A DNA stretch of 37,680 nucleotides. Origin: RUG11551 sp045546875. Its GTDB lineage: Bacteria; Planctomycetota; Planctomycetia; Pirellulales; Thermoguttaceae. The notes beneath the pieces were generated by a model, which saw nothing but the letters and a program-made list of their open reading frames with translations, was not told the DNA's origin and did not search any database. A program made the translations under genes and the position numbers. Shown here piece by piece: positions 7,776 to 16,700 of the stretch (positions are counted from its first letter, which is position 1; each line of letters starts with the position of its first letter). The stretch spans positions 1 through 37,680 of the forward strand of contig JAZQDP010000040.1 in assembly GCA_045546875.1 (NCBI GenBank), given 5' to 3'.

Positions 7776-8363
7776 ATGGGGTCGTTTCACAATAAAACAT
7801 TTACCCGATACAAGATGCAAATCTCTCTTGACGGATGGAAATGCCCGCCCATTCGTCTTCCTGCGGGATTTGAAATGATGCCATGGTCAACGAATCTCAT
7901 TCAATTGCACGGCGAGGCGATCTACAAAAGCTTCAAGGATTCGATTGACTCAGAGCTGTTTATTACGTTCACGCAGCAGTCGCGTTGTCATGAATTTATG
8001 CGGTATCTTGTCGGGAACGCCGGATTTCTTCCCAGCGCCACCTGGCTGTTGCGAGAAAAGACCGGCAACGCCGCCGCACGGTTGTTCAAGCTGCAAAGCG
8101 CCTATAAGCTCGCTGGCACGATTCAGGGGTTGATCAAGCCGGAATTCGTCGGAGGGGTGCAAAACGTCGGCATTCTGCCTGAATACCGAGGGCGAGGGCT
8201 GTCAAAGTATTTGTTATACTATTCGCTATGGGGGTATCAGCAAGCGGGGTTGAAACTGGTGGAACTGGAAGTTACTGCCGAAAACGACGTCGCTGTCAAT
8301 CTGTATAAAAAAATCGGATTTCGCATTATTCAGACCTTAGAAAAAACGTCAACTGTCAAGTAA
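7776..8363 (+). CDS. GNAT-family N-acetyltransferase
   Basis: The protein has 195 residues from the ATG at 7776. The same frame opens earlier at a TTG (7719), but the added residues have no family character. The C-terminal half shows the GNAT acetyl-CoA-binding core: VGILPEYRGRGLSKYLLY is motif A with the Q/R-x-x-G-x-G/A loop. LVELEVTAENDVAVNLYKKIGFR is the motif B region, with the typical Asn, Tyr and GF. The N-terminal half is family-specific and the acceptor substrate cannot be told. A short leader ORF with a better ribosome site lies just upstream. The next gene starts 12 bp after the stop, so the two are probably in one operon. Confidence 0.85.
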   Translation: MGSFHNKTFTRYKMQISLDGWKCPPIRLPAGFEMMPWSTNLIQLHGEAIYKSFKDSIDSELFITFTQQSRCHEFMRYLVGNAGFLPSATWLLREKTGNAAARLFKLQSAYKLAGTIQGLIKPEFVGGVQNVGILPEYRGRGLSKYLLYYSLWGYQQAGLKLVELEVTAENDVAVNLYKKIGFRIIQTLEKTSTVK

Positions 8364-8375
8364 TGGAGAACCAGA

Positions 8376-9809
8376 ATGAATGAACCAAAAAACAATGTCG
8401 TTAATTCCCTGTTAAGAACTCTGTATTGCGAAAATCGAACAGACATATATCATGTAAACAATTGTATATTGTTTTTTGCTTTTCTTTTTGTAACGATTTT
8501 TTGTTCATCCGGTTACGGTCAGATTCAGGAAGGGTTTCCGTACACGGCAAAGGTTTGCGTTCGCAACGCTGCCGCGCGAAGCGGTCCCGGGCTGTCATTT
8601 TACGCAACGCAAAGCCTCCCACCCGGTTCGGTAGTTGAAGTCTATTGCGAATTGCCAACCGGTTGGGCGGCAATCCGACCTCCGCAGGGTAGTTTTTCAT
8701 GGGTCAGAGGCAAGTTCCTCGAATCGATGCCAGACGGTACAGGCCGCGTTACGGAAGACAACACCGCCAGCGGGGTGGGGTCTGCCCTGCAAGACAGCCG
8801 GGACGTTGTTCAGGTTCGAATGAACAAAGACGAACGCGTCGAAATAATTCAAAAAACCAACATCGGCGCGGAAGAATGGTATCGAATATCTCCTCCGTCT
8901 GGCGAATTCCGCTGGGTTAATCTAAACGACATCTTGCCGGACGACCCTGTTCGCCGCACGCCTCAGCAAACGCAGCGCAGTCAAAATCCAAGCGCGTTAG
9001 CAGCCAGCCCTGTTCCTTTGCCGGGCAGGCGTTTTCAGCCGGGTATGAGACCGCAGCCGCCGGTTCCGTATCCCCCCAGACGTCCACAAGGCATGTCTGA
9101 CGATGAATTCTATCGCGAGCTTACGGCTCTCGAACGCGGCTGGGATGCGATGCTTCATTATCAGCCGTCTTATTGGCGATCGGGAGAACTGTTACAAAGA
9201 GCCATGTACCTGAAATATTACGCCAACACGCGTGATAAGTTGGCAAGAGTTGACATTCTCATCTCCCGGCTTCGTCGAGCAAACGAAATGGAACGAGCCG
9301 CAGGAGTTCCGCAGCCCGGAAGACCCGGATATCCTCCCGCCGTTCCTCCGCCCCCAACGAACCCGCTGATTGACCCCAACGCTCTTCCGCCCGGAGCGAA
9401 AGCGACTGTTTTGCCGGGCTTGGAATCCTCGTCGGCAGAGTTCCATCAACAGCTTGCAAACGCAGCTGCGCCCTACCCGCTTCCTCCGCCGCCGGATGCC
9501 GCTATGCCCTCTGCCGCCTCACAACACAATATCGATACGTTGTTGCGTGCAGATGAACTGGAAAAGAATTTGCGATTGGACGGAATAGGAATTCTCGCCC
9601 CGCTCCCTCAAGGGTCGGTTGAACGGCTCCCAATTCGCTGGGCGCTGTTAGACGCTAACGGACAGGTTCGGTATTACGTCTCCCCGTCTTTGGGCGTTCA
9701 TTTTAAGGGGATGGAAGGGCAAGTTGTGGGCGTTATCGGCTCTCGAGAATACCTGCCCAACAATGACAGACACATTCACATTACTGTCAGAAGAATTCGC
9801 CCTTTGTAA
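8376..9809 (+). CDS. Secreted or anchored SH3-domain protein
   Basis: This is a 477-residue envelope protein of unknown role. GGAG lies 7 nt before the ATG. A cytoplasmic tail of about 28 residues precedes a hydrophobic stretch (LFFAFLFVTIFCSS, about 32-46), so it is a signal peptide with a long n-region or a signal anchor. Two bacterial SH3-like domains follow: about residues 53-115 (VCVRNAAARSGPGLSFYATQ, WAAIRPPQGSFSWVRGKFL) and about 130-190 (VQVRMNKDERVEII, WYRISPPSGEFRWVNL). Bacterial SH3 domains usually bind peptidoglycan or peptide partners. A Pro-rich linker comes next, then a helical segment around 245-310, a second Pro-rich stretch, and a C-terminal beta-rich domain ending ITVRRIRPL. 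Genes on both sides run in the same direction. Confidence 0.75.
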   Translation: MNEPKNNVVNSLLRTLYCENRTDIYHVNNCILFFAFLFVTIFCSSGYGQIQEGFPYTAKVCVRNAAARSGPGLSFYATQSLPPGSVVEVYCELPTGWAAIRPPQGSFSWVRGKFLESMPDGTGRVTEDNTASGVGSALQDSRDVVQVRMNKDERVEIIQKTNIGAEEWYRISPPSGEFRWVNLNDILPDDPVRRTPQQTQRSQNPSALAASPVPLPGRRFQPGMRPQPPVPYPPRRPQGMSDDEFYRELTALERGWDAMLHYQPSYWRSGELLQRAMYLKYYANTRDKLARVDILISRLRRANEMERAAGVPQPGRPGYPPAVPPPPTNPLIDPNALPPGAKATVLPGLESSSAEFHQQLANAAAPYPLPPPPDAAMPSAASQHNIDTLLRADELEKNLRLDGIGILAPLPQGSVERLPIRWALLDANGQVRYYVSPSLGVHFKGMEGQVVGVIGSREYLPNNDRHIHITVRRIRPL

Positions 9810-9839
9810 ATTAAACGCTCAATGAATTGAGGCAATGTC

Positions 9840-10589
9840 ATGAAAGTTTATACGATTATACCTGCGCGTTACGCTTCAACCCGGCTTCCGCGTAAAATGC
9901 TTTTGAATGAAACGGGAAAACCGCTTATCGTTCATACGTACGAATCCGCTGTTAAGGCGAAAATTCCCGCCGGCGTTTGCGTCGCAACAGACAACGATGA
10001 AATTTTCAATGCCGTTACGCAGTTTGGAGGTCAAGCAATTATGACCAGCTCCGACTGCGCTTCCGGCACAGACCGATTGGCGGAAGTTGCGCGAAAGATG
10101 CCGGACGTCGATATTTTCGTCAACGTACAGGGCGACGAGCCGGACATGAACCCCGACACAATCGACCGCTGCGCTCAATTGCTAATCGACAATCCCAACG
10201 CTGTCATGTCAACAATGGCGATTCCGATTCGCGTTAAAGAGAAGGTCTTCGACCCGAACTGCGTTAAAGTCGTGTTTGATAAATCCGGTCGTGCAATGTA
10301 CTTCAGCCGCTCGCCAATTCCGTGCGCTCGAACGTGGTCAGACGAATTGCTCAGCATCTCCCCTGCCCTGTACTGGCAGCATTTGGGAATCTACGCCTAC
10401 CGACGAAAGTTCCTTCTTCAGCTTGGACAGATGCCGACGTCGCCCATCGAAAATACGGAAAAGCTGGAACAGCTTCGCGTTCTGGACGCGGGGTATTCGA
10501 TTATGGTTGGGGAAGCGGACGGCTGCGCTATTGGTATCGATACGATAGAGGACTATAAAAAGTTTGTTTCTAATTATAATAGAAAATGA
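9840..10589 (+). CDS. kdsB: 3-deoxy-manno-octulosonate cytidylyltransferase
   Basis: KdsB activates Kdo with CTP to form CMP-Kdo in the cytoplasm, the donor for the inner core of lipopolysaccharide. The 249-residue length is typical. The N-terminal IPARYASTRLPRKML is the nucleotide-binding signature with its conserved Arg and Lys. VNVQGDEPDM holds the metal and sugar-binding acidic residues, and ATDNDEI and YFSRSPIP are further hallmarks. GIDTIEDYKKF closes the protein in the usual way. GAGG stands 9 nt before the ATG. The gene implies that this organism makes a Kdo-containing lipopolysaccharide. It follows the SH3 gene by 30 bp and precedes the first Gfo/Idh gene by 55 bp. Confidence 0.96.
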   Translation: MKVYTIIPARYASTRLPRKMLLNETGKPLIVHTYESAVKAKIPAGVCVATDNDEIFNAVTQFGGQAIMTSSDCASGTDRLAEVARKMPDVDIFVNVQGDEPDMNPDTIDRCAQLLIDNPNAVMSTMAIPIRVKEKVFDPNCVKVVFDKSGRAMYFSRSPIPCARTWSDELLSISPALYWQHLGIYAYRRKFLLQLGQMPTSPIENTEKLEQLRVLDAGYSIMVGEADGCAIGIDTIEDYKKFVSNYNRK

Positions 10590-10644
10590 GGAATAAAATC
10601 AGACGCAAGGCGTTTTCATTACAACTAACCAGAGAGAGAAAAAT

Positions 10645-11985
10645 ATGAAAACTTCAAGACGACAATTTTTAGGCATGACCGCGGCGGCTCTTGGCGTTCC
10701 GATGTTAATTCCGCGCTGCGTTTTGGCGCAAGACGGCAAGCCGGGTGCAAACGACAGAGTTCATATTGCCGGCATCGGCGTTGGGCGTCAGGGAACGTAC
10801 GACATGGATCGGGCGTTTCGCGTTGAAACGGCAAAAGTCGTTGGCTGCGCTGACGTCTATCTGCCCCGCGCTCAAGACAGGGCGAAGAAATGGGGCTGCA
10901 ATCCCGATACGGACGCGGTTTCAGATTATCGAAAAATCCTTGACCGAAAAGACGTCGACGCGATTCTCACTGCAACGCCGGAACAGTGGCGATCTCTGAT
11001 TTGCATTCACGCCGCCCAGGCGGGAAAGCACATCTATGCGGAAAAGCCCATGTCGCTGACCATTGCGGAAGGTCGTCTGATGGTTAAAGCGGCGCGAAAG
11101 GCGGGCGTCGTCTTCCAGGCTGGCTCAATGATGCGTAGTTTGAAAATCGACTATCGCAGCTGCAAGTTTATTCGCGACGGCGGGCTGGGCAAGATTTCCA
11201 AAGTCGTTGCCGCCAATTACGAATCGCCCTGGTTCTACAACATGAAAGGAGTGGAAGTCCCGGCGGGTCTGGACTGGGAACGCTGGTGCGGTCCCGCGCC
11301 GCTGGTTCCGTATCATCCAGAACTGTTTATTCCTCGCGGCAAGCCGGGCTGGCTGTCGTTCAGACCGTTCTCCGGCGGAGAAATGACGGGCTGGGGAACT
11401 CATGGATTGGATAAGATTCAATGGGCGTTGGGAATGCAGCATACCGGTCCGGTCGAAATTATTGTAACAGGCGACAAACTCGAGCCGCCAACTTACGATA
11501 AACCGGAAACCGCAAAACGCGGGAACAGCATTTGCTGTCAGCCGCGCCTGGCGTTCAAGTACGCCAACGGTCTTGTCGTCAAGCTGGGCGACGACGATGG
11601 CAAAGAGGGCAACCGCGGCGGAGGAATCTTCTTTGGAGAAAAGGGCAAAATGGAGGTTTGGTTTAACAAAGTTACCGCCAATCCAAATGAACTGGTTGAC
11701 GAAGCCGGCAAGATTGAAGTTCCGGAGTTGGTTGCCAAAGAAAAGGAACTGGGACACGAAGCCCACATTCGCAACTGGATCGAATGCATCCGCTTTGGCG
11801 GAACGCCTCTTGACGACTGCGAGATCGGACATCGCACCGCGTCGCTGTGTCACATGCTCAATATCGCCCGATACGTTGGACATTCCCTCAAGTGGGACCC
11901 GGAAAAAGAAGTTTTCGATTCCGCCGACGCCAACGCCATGCTCGACCGAGAACGCCGCAAGGGTTACGAACTTCCGGAGGTCTGA
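10645..11985 (+). CDS. Gfo/Idh/MocA oxidoreductase, Tat-exported, paralog 1
   Basis: This 446-residue sugar-type NAD(P)-dependent dehydrogenase has a twin-arginine signal: SRRQFLGMTAAALG, a hydrophobic stretch, then VLAQ cleavage. The Rossmann fold begins with VHIAGIGVGRQGTYD (GxGxxG). AEKPMSLT carries the family Lys134, and GEMTGWGTHGLDKIQWAL carries His253 and the helix typical of this branch. GGTPLDDCEIGHRTASLCHMLNIA is the C-terminal signature. It probably oxidises or reduces a sugar or cyclitol in the periplasm; related proteins work with DUF1080 hydrolases in 3-keto-glycoside pathways. A second copy about 80% identical by eye follows at 12266. A GAGAGAG tract precedes the ATG. A hairpin at 12008-12049 probably ends its transcript. 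Confidence 0.92.
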   Translation: MKTSRRQFLGMTAAALGVPMLIPRCVLAQDGKPGANDRVHIAGIGVGRQGTYDMDRAFRVETAKVVGCADVYLPRAQDRAKKWGCNPDTDAVSDYRKILDRKDVDAILTATPEQWRSLICIHAAQAGKHIYAEKPMSLTIAEGRLMVKAARKAGVVFQAGSMMRSLKIDYRSCKFIRDGGLGKISKVVAANYESPWFYNMKGVEVPAGLDWERWCGPAPLVPYHPELFIPRGKPGWLSFRPFSGGEMTGWGTHGLDKIQWALGMQHTGPVEIIVTGDKLEPPTYDKPETAKRGNSICCQPRLAFKYANGLVVKLGDDDGKEGNRGGGIFFGEKGKMEVWFNKVTANPNELVDEAGKIEVPELVAKEKELGHEAHIRNWIECIRFGGTPLDDCEIGHRTASLCHMLNIARYVGHSLKWDPEKEVFDSADANAMLDRERRKGYELPEV

Positions 11986-12007
11986 GCTAAACAAATGAGT
12001 TTGAGAT

Positions 12008-12049
12008 GATCAATGATGAATCGGCGTCTGTGTTCTTCATTGATCTTTT
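12008..12049 (+). terminator. Probable terminator between the two Gfo/Idh paralogs
   Basis: GATCAATGATGAA (12008-12020) pairs with TTCTTCATTGATC (12033-12045) with one mismatch, then TTTT follows. It lies 22 bp after the first paralog's stop. Confidence 0.55.
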
Positions 12050-12139
12050 CATCTATTAAATCATCGGTTCACCCTGTATTCTAACCAAAAAAGACAAATG
12101 AGAGATTAAATATATCAATAATTTCCCGCGTTTGACCTG

Positions 12140-12168
12140 TTGAATTTCAATTGAGATTCTATTATAAT
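12140..12168 (+). promoter_or_regulatory. Sigma-70-like promoter of Gfo/Idh paralog 2
   Basis: TTGAAT (12140-12145) and a perfect TATAAT (12163-12168) are separated by 17 bp. A start near 12175 would give a leader of about 90 nt. Paralog 2 can therefore be regulated apart from paralog 1. Confidence 0.65.
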
Positions 12169-12265
12169 AGGTAATATACTGAGTGAATCTTAAAAAAAGC
12201 AGGAGCTGTATTTTGGAAATGTCAACGGTTCCCTGTTCCTCACAACTAACCAAGGAGACATGAAT

Positions 12266-13600
12266 ATGAAATCCACTCGACGAGAATTTTTAGGCATGAC
12301 CGCGGCGGCGCTTGCCGTTCCGACGCTGATTCCCCGCAGCGTTTTGGCTCAAGATGGCAAACCGGGCGCGAATGACAGAGTTAATATTGCCGGCATCGGC
12401 GTCGGTCGCATGGGAACTGGCGACATGAATACGGCTCATCACATTGAGACGGCGAGAGTCGTTGGCTGCGCTGACGTCTATCTGCCCCGCGCTCAGGATA
12501 GAGCTTCAAGATTGGGCTGCAATCCCGATAAAGACGCCGTTTCCGATTACCGTGAAATTCTGGACAGATCAGACGTTGACGCGATTATTACCGCGACGCC
12601 TGAACAGTGGCGTTCTCTGATTTGCATTCATGCCGCCCAGGCGGGCAAACACATCTTTGCCGAAAAGCCGGTATCGCTGACAATCGCCGAAGGTCGTCTG
12701 ATGGTCAAGGCGGCTCGAAAGTACAACGTCAAGTTTTCAACCGGCTCCATGCAGCGCAGTATGACTCCCAACTATCGCGGCTGCAAGTTCATCCGTGACG
12801 GAGGATTGGGCAAGGTTACCAAAGTCGTTGCCGCCAATTACGAATCGCCGTGGTTCTACGACATGAAAGCGGAAAAGATTCCGGACGGTCTGGACTGGGA
12901 ACGCTGGTGCGGTCCCGCCCCGCTGGTTGCGTTCCATCCTGAACTGTTTATTCCTCGCGGCAAACCGGGCTGGCTGTCGTTCAGACCGTTCTCCGGCGGC
13001 GAAATGACCGGTTGGGGAACTCACGGATTCGACCAAATTCAGTGGGCGCTGGGAATGCAGGAAACCGGTCCGGTTGAGATTATCGTTACCGGCGATAAAC
13101 TCGAAGCCCCGACCTACGACAAGCCGGAAGACGCTCGACGCGGAAACAGCATTTGCAATCAGCCGAAACTGGCGTACAAGTACGCTAACGGCATTGTCGT
13201 CAAACTGGGCGACGACGACGGTAAAGAAGGCAACCGCGGCGGCGGAATCTTCTTTGGAGAAAAGGGCAAGATGGAAATCTGGCGAAACAAGATTACCGCT
13301 AATCCGCAGGAACTGGTCGATCAAGCCAACAAGATCGAAATTCCGGAACTGCTGACCAAAAAGCAGGGACACGACGCCCAGATTCGAGACTGGATCAACT
13401 GCATCAAGTTCGGCGGAACCCCCATTTCCGATTGCGAATACGCTCACCGCAGCGCGTCGGTCTGTCACATGCTCAACATCGCCCGATATGTCGGACATTC
13501 CCTCAAATGGGACCCGGAAAAGGAAGTTTTCGATTCCGCCGACGCCAACGCGATGTTGGACAGAGAACGTCGCAAGGGTTACGAACTTCCGGAAGTTTAA
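12266..13600 (+). CDS. Gfo/Idh/MocA oxidoreductase, Tat-exported, paralog 2
   Basis: From the ATG at 12266 the protein has 444 residues. That start is preferred to the ATG at 12260 because AAGGAG is then spaced 8 nt and the start matches paralog 1. The twin-arginine signal reads TRREFLGMTAAALA, with cleavage near VLAQ. The Rossmann motif is VNIAGIGVGRMGTGD; AEKPVSLT and GWGTHGFDQIQWAL hold the conserved Lys and His. The last 40 or so residues are identical to paralog 1, while differences cluster after the GxGxxG loop and around the likely substrate pocket (KYNVKFSTGSMQRSM). The leaders also share ACAACTAACCA and ATATGAAA just before the coding region, so the duplication included the ribosome site. 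The substrate is unknown. Confidence 0.92.
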   Translation: MKSTRREFLGMTAAALAVPTLIPRSVLAQDGKPGANDRVNIAGIGVGRMGTGDMNTAHHIETARVVGCADVYLPRAQDRASRLGCNPDKDAVSDYREILDRSDVDAIITATPEQWRSLICIHAAQAGKHIFAEKPVSLTIAEGRLMVKAARKYNVKFSTGSMQRSMTPNYRGCKFIRDGGLGKVTKVVAANYESPWFYDMKAEKIPDGLDWERWCGPAPLVAFHPELFIPRGKPGWLSFRPFSGGEMTGWGTHGFDQIQWALGMQETGPVEIIVTGDKLEAPTYDKPEDARRGNSICNQPKLAYKYANGIVVKLGDDDGKEGNRGGGIFFGEKGKMEIWRNKITANPQELVDQANKIEIPELLTKKQGHDAQIRDWINCIKFGGTPISDCEYAHRSASVCHMLNIARYVGHSLKWDPEKEVFDSADANAMLDRERRKGYELPEV

Positions 13601-13661
13601 TTGATTATCGGCGCGCCTCGCTGGGGTAAATCGCCGATTGGATCAGTCAGAAAACGTTCAC

Positions 13662-13692
13662 GAAAGACGCCAGCCATCTGGCGTCTTTTGTT
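13662..13692. terminator. Bidirectional terminator between convergent genes
   Basis: AGACGCCAG (13665-13673) pairs perfectly with CTGGCGTCT (13678-13686) across a CCAT loop, with A-rich DNA on one side and TTT on the other. It serves Gfo/Idh paralog 2 and the convergent giant gene that ends at 13703. A weaker pair, ATCGGCG/CGCCGAT, lies at 13607-13638. Confidence 0.85.
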
Positions 13693-13702
13693 CTATCGAG
13701 AG

Positions 13703-16700
13703 TTATCGAACGCGCAGGGGAATAATGTTCGGCTGCGAGAATTGGCGTAATTTTCTAAGGAAATCTATTGTCGCAACAATCGCCAAAATGACAGCGATTC
13801 CGTACAGGTTGAACCAAAGCCCCCAAAGGACGCTTAGACATCCGAGGACAAACGATGGGCGCCACGGGAGGAACCATTCCGGCGGGAAGAATACGAGCCA
13901 AATCAGGATCGGAGCCGCTAATAACGTCAACGCTTCCCAAATGGTTCCGGTCTTAATTGGAGGCGGCATTACCGGAGCCAATTCAAATGCGGATTCCGAA
14001 TTTCCAATTCCAATAATCGGCGGTTGATGGTTGATAATTGCCAACGGATAATCCAGTATCGCCAATTCTTCCTGCAGTTTTCGAAACGATTCTTTTTCCC
14101 GGGCGCCAATTGCGTTACTGGCTTTAATTTCTTCCGATAATTTCCGCTCGATAACAACCAACTGTTTTTCCAACTGCTGAATCGCGACGTCGTCCGAGGT
14201 TCGTCCCTCTTGACGAAGGAATTGCAACTCGTTATTGAGGTTGTTAATTATCCAGCTCAGAGCGTTGCTGAACGAAGTCGGTCTGACATTTGCATTGCCA
14301 ATCCGCCCCAGTTCTTTCCACGGCAAAACAATCCAAATGATGTCTGGATGTTCATTTGAATTCTCAATTACCGGCGGAATAAACTTAACAGGTTCCGAAA
14401 AGAGGCGCCGATGAAGCGTTGTCAAGTAAATGATGCGAATGTTTACAAGCGCATTTTGAACGTTTACAGGAATAAGGATCGTCTGGGCGGAGTTTTCTTT
14501 TAACTTCCAGAACGTTGATTTCCCTTGAATTTGAACGTCCTGAATTTTACTTCTTTCCGGAATCTTTACTTGAACAAATTCGTTATCAGAAAGATAGCAG
14601 GCGAACTCTGCCGAGGCGTAGTATTCGTTATCGCTAATCGGCTTGACGTAAACTTTCATTCCGAATCGTTTTAACGGCGTTTTGACATCCTCTGCCTTCT
14701 CCGTCGGTTGAGACGTTTGAATTTCCGGCTCGGAAATATGTTCCAGCTTCACTAAATACTTGTCCGATTTGGAAACTGTCGCTTGCCATTGACCTTTAAC
14801 GTCTTTCTTTAGCGGAATCGACAGTTCAAAATCCGACTCCGCGGCAAATGGCGACTGAGGACGGAGAATATATCGCCCCGGGGAAATGGAATCCGCGTCC
14901 AACTGGCAGTCAAGCGTCGTTCGAGTCGAAACCGGAACGGAGCAGATCTCAGGCGCTTCGAGCAAAATCTCGTCCAGAGAGCCCTGCGTTGTTGTTACCC
15001 GTCCTTTAACGGTCAGCTGCGCGGAGCCATTATGTTTTACCTCGACGGTGCAATCTATCTGCGAGTCCACGACATTCTTTTGAGCTTCAAGGACAATATC
15101 GACCGGCTTCTTGCTGACGTCGCTCAAAGGGGTTTGCCACGTTTCCAACAACCGCTGATTTCGACCGGTAAACGGTGATTCAATCGAAATGCCAGACTTC
15201 GTAAAGGCAACGCTTTCAGGAGTCGCCTTCTCAAAAGAGGTTTTCACAAGGCAATCGTCTTCGCGAGCAACCGCCAGGCGGAACTGCGTGATTGTCATCG
15301 AATCGATGAGCGGAAAATTGAACGGAAATTTCTGAACCGGCTGCGAGGACGATTCAGAACCGGAATTTGAATTTGATTCCAAATTTACCCCGGATTTGTC
15401 AGCGACAAGCTTTCCAATGACAATAATCTGACACGGCGCTTCAATCGGAACGCCCCAGTAGAGATGGAGTTTCGAGCCGTGAATAAAAGTCGAAATCGGC
15501 AGCGGCTTGTTGGATTTACCTTCCTGTTTTGGAACAATTGTTGCAGAAGTAATCGACAATTGATTTTTCAGCGCGGTCAAAGACGCCGGAATTTCAGCGG
15601 TGCAGCCGCTCCATTCGCCTTTAGACGAAACCACGTTCCACTTGATTTGCCACAATAAACGGTTTTGACGCGCCAGGACATACGCCTCTGCCGAAGCTGT
15701 TGACGTGGGCGTAACGCGCTGAACGTTCATCATGACAGAGTCTATCGACCCCGTCCCCGTTCCCTCGGTCATTCTTCGAGATCGGTTCAAATCATACGCT
15801 ACGGTTGGAGGTTGAACGCTTGGCGCGGTCGTTTGCTCCGCGGGCTTCGATTCCGATTCCTCTTTTCCGGGCTGAACAGGCGGAACGGGCTGACTTTCCG
15901 GCGTAAACGGAGCCTTGGGAGCGTTGGTTTCACCGTTGGCGGGAACGGCTGAATTGTCATTCTCGGTTGTAGAGCCAGAGTTTGAATTAGCAGCGCCGGC
16001 GTTCGAATTAGCAGACCCGTTATTGACGCGGGCGTCGTTCTTCGGCTCGGCAATTTCGCTGTTGGCTCGCCACTGTTCGGTAAACGCCTGACCTGACAAC
16101 TGCGTCAGAGATTCCGTGACGCAATCGTACTGCAATCTCGGGTCAAACGTAAATGCCAGCAGACGAGTTCCGATTCGGCTGTTGGAAATGGACGTGGTTG
16201 GGAACTGCAAACGCCCTACCCCAGCAACATTTTTCCAGCGAAAATCCAGTTCAAACGACGCCTGAGTATTGATTGGGCGCGTGAATTCAACGGTATAATA
16301 ACCGGGTCGTTTGGGATTTTCCGCAATAGATGAAATAATGGACGGATAAGGGTACTTTATTATGTCGCTTTTGTCTTCCTCAGACGCCGCGCCGTTTAGC
16401 AGAGTCAATTTTTCGTCCGCCTTAAGCTCAATTGAGGAGACGGATCCGGATACGACTTTTACTTTGTACTTGATTTTAACGTTGACGCGTTCCGGAGCGA
16501 CCTCCCACCAAGTCAAAGAATCGACGTCGAAAACCGGGTCGTCTGAAAGCGTTCCGCCCTCGTTCCATCGAACCACCAGTTTTTGCATCGCGCCAAGATT
16601 GACCTTTTTGACGACGTTTCGGGCTGGAACGGGAACGCTGGGATCCTTTAATTCCCTTGTTTGTGGGACTTCTTCAACCGCGCCGTAAATTTCAGGGAAT

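Noticed and set aside
11125..11994. 289-codon open frame opposite Gfo/Idh paralog 1, and a related one at 12737-13498
   Set aside because: They resemble each other only because the genes beneath are duplicates; no independent coding evidence.
13638..14027. 129-codon plus-strand frame over the end of the giant gene
   Set aside because: Crosses the bidirectional terminator and overlaps the coding membrane helices of the giant protein.
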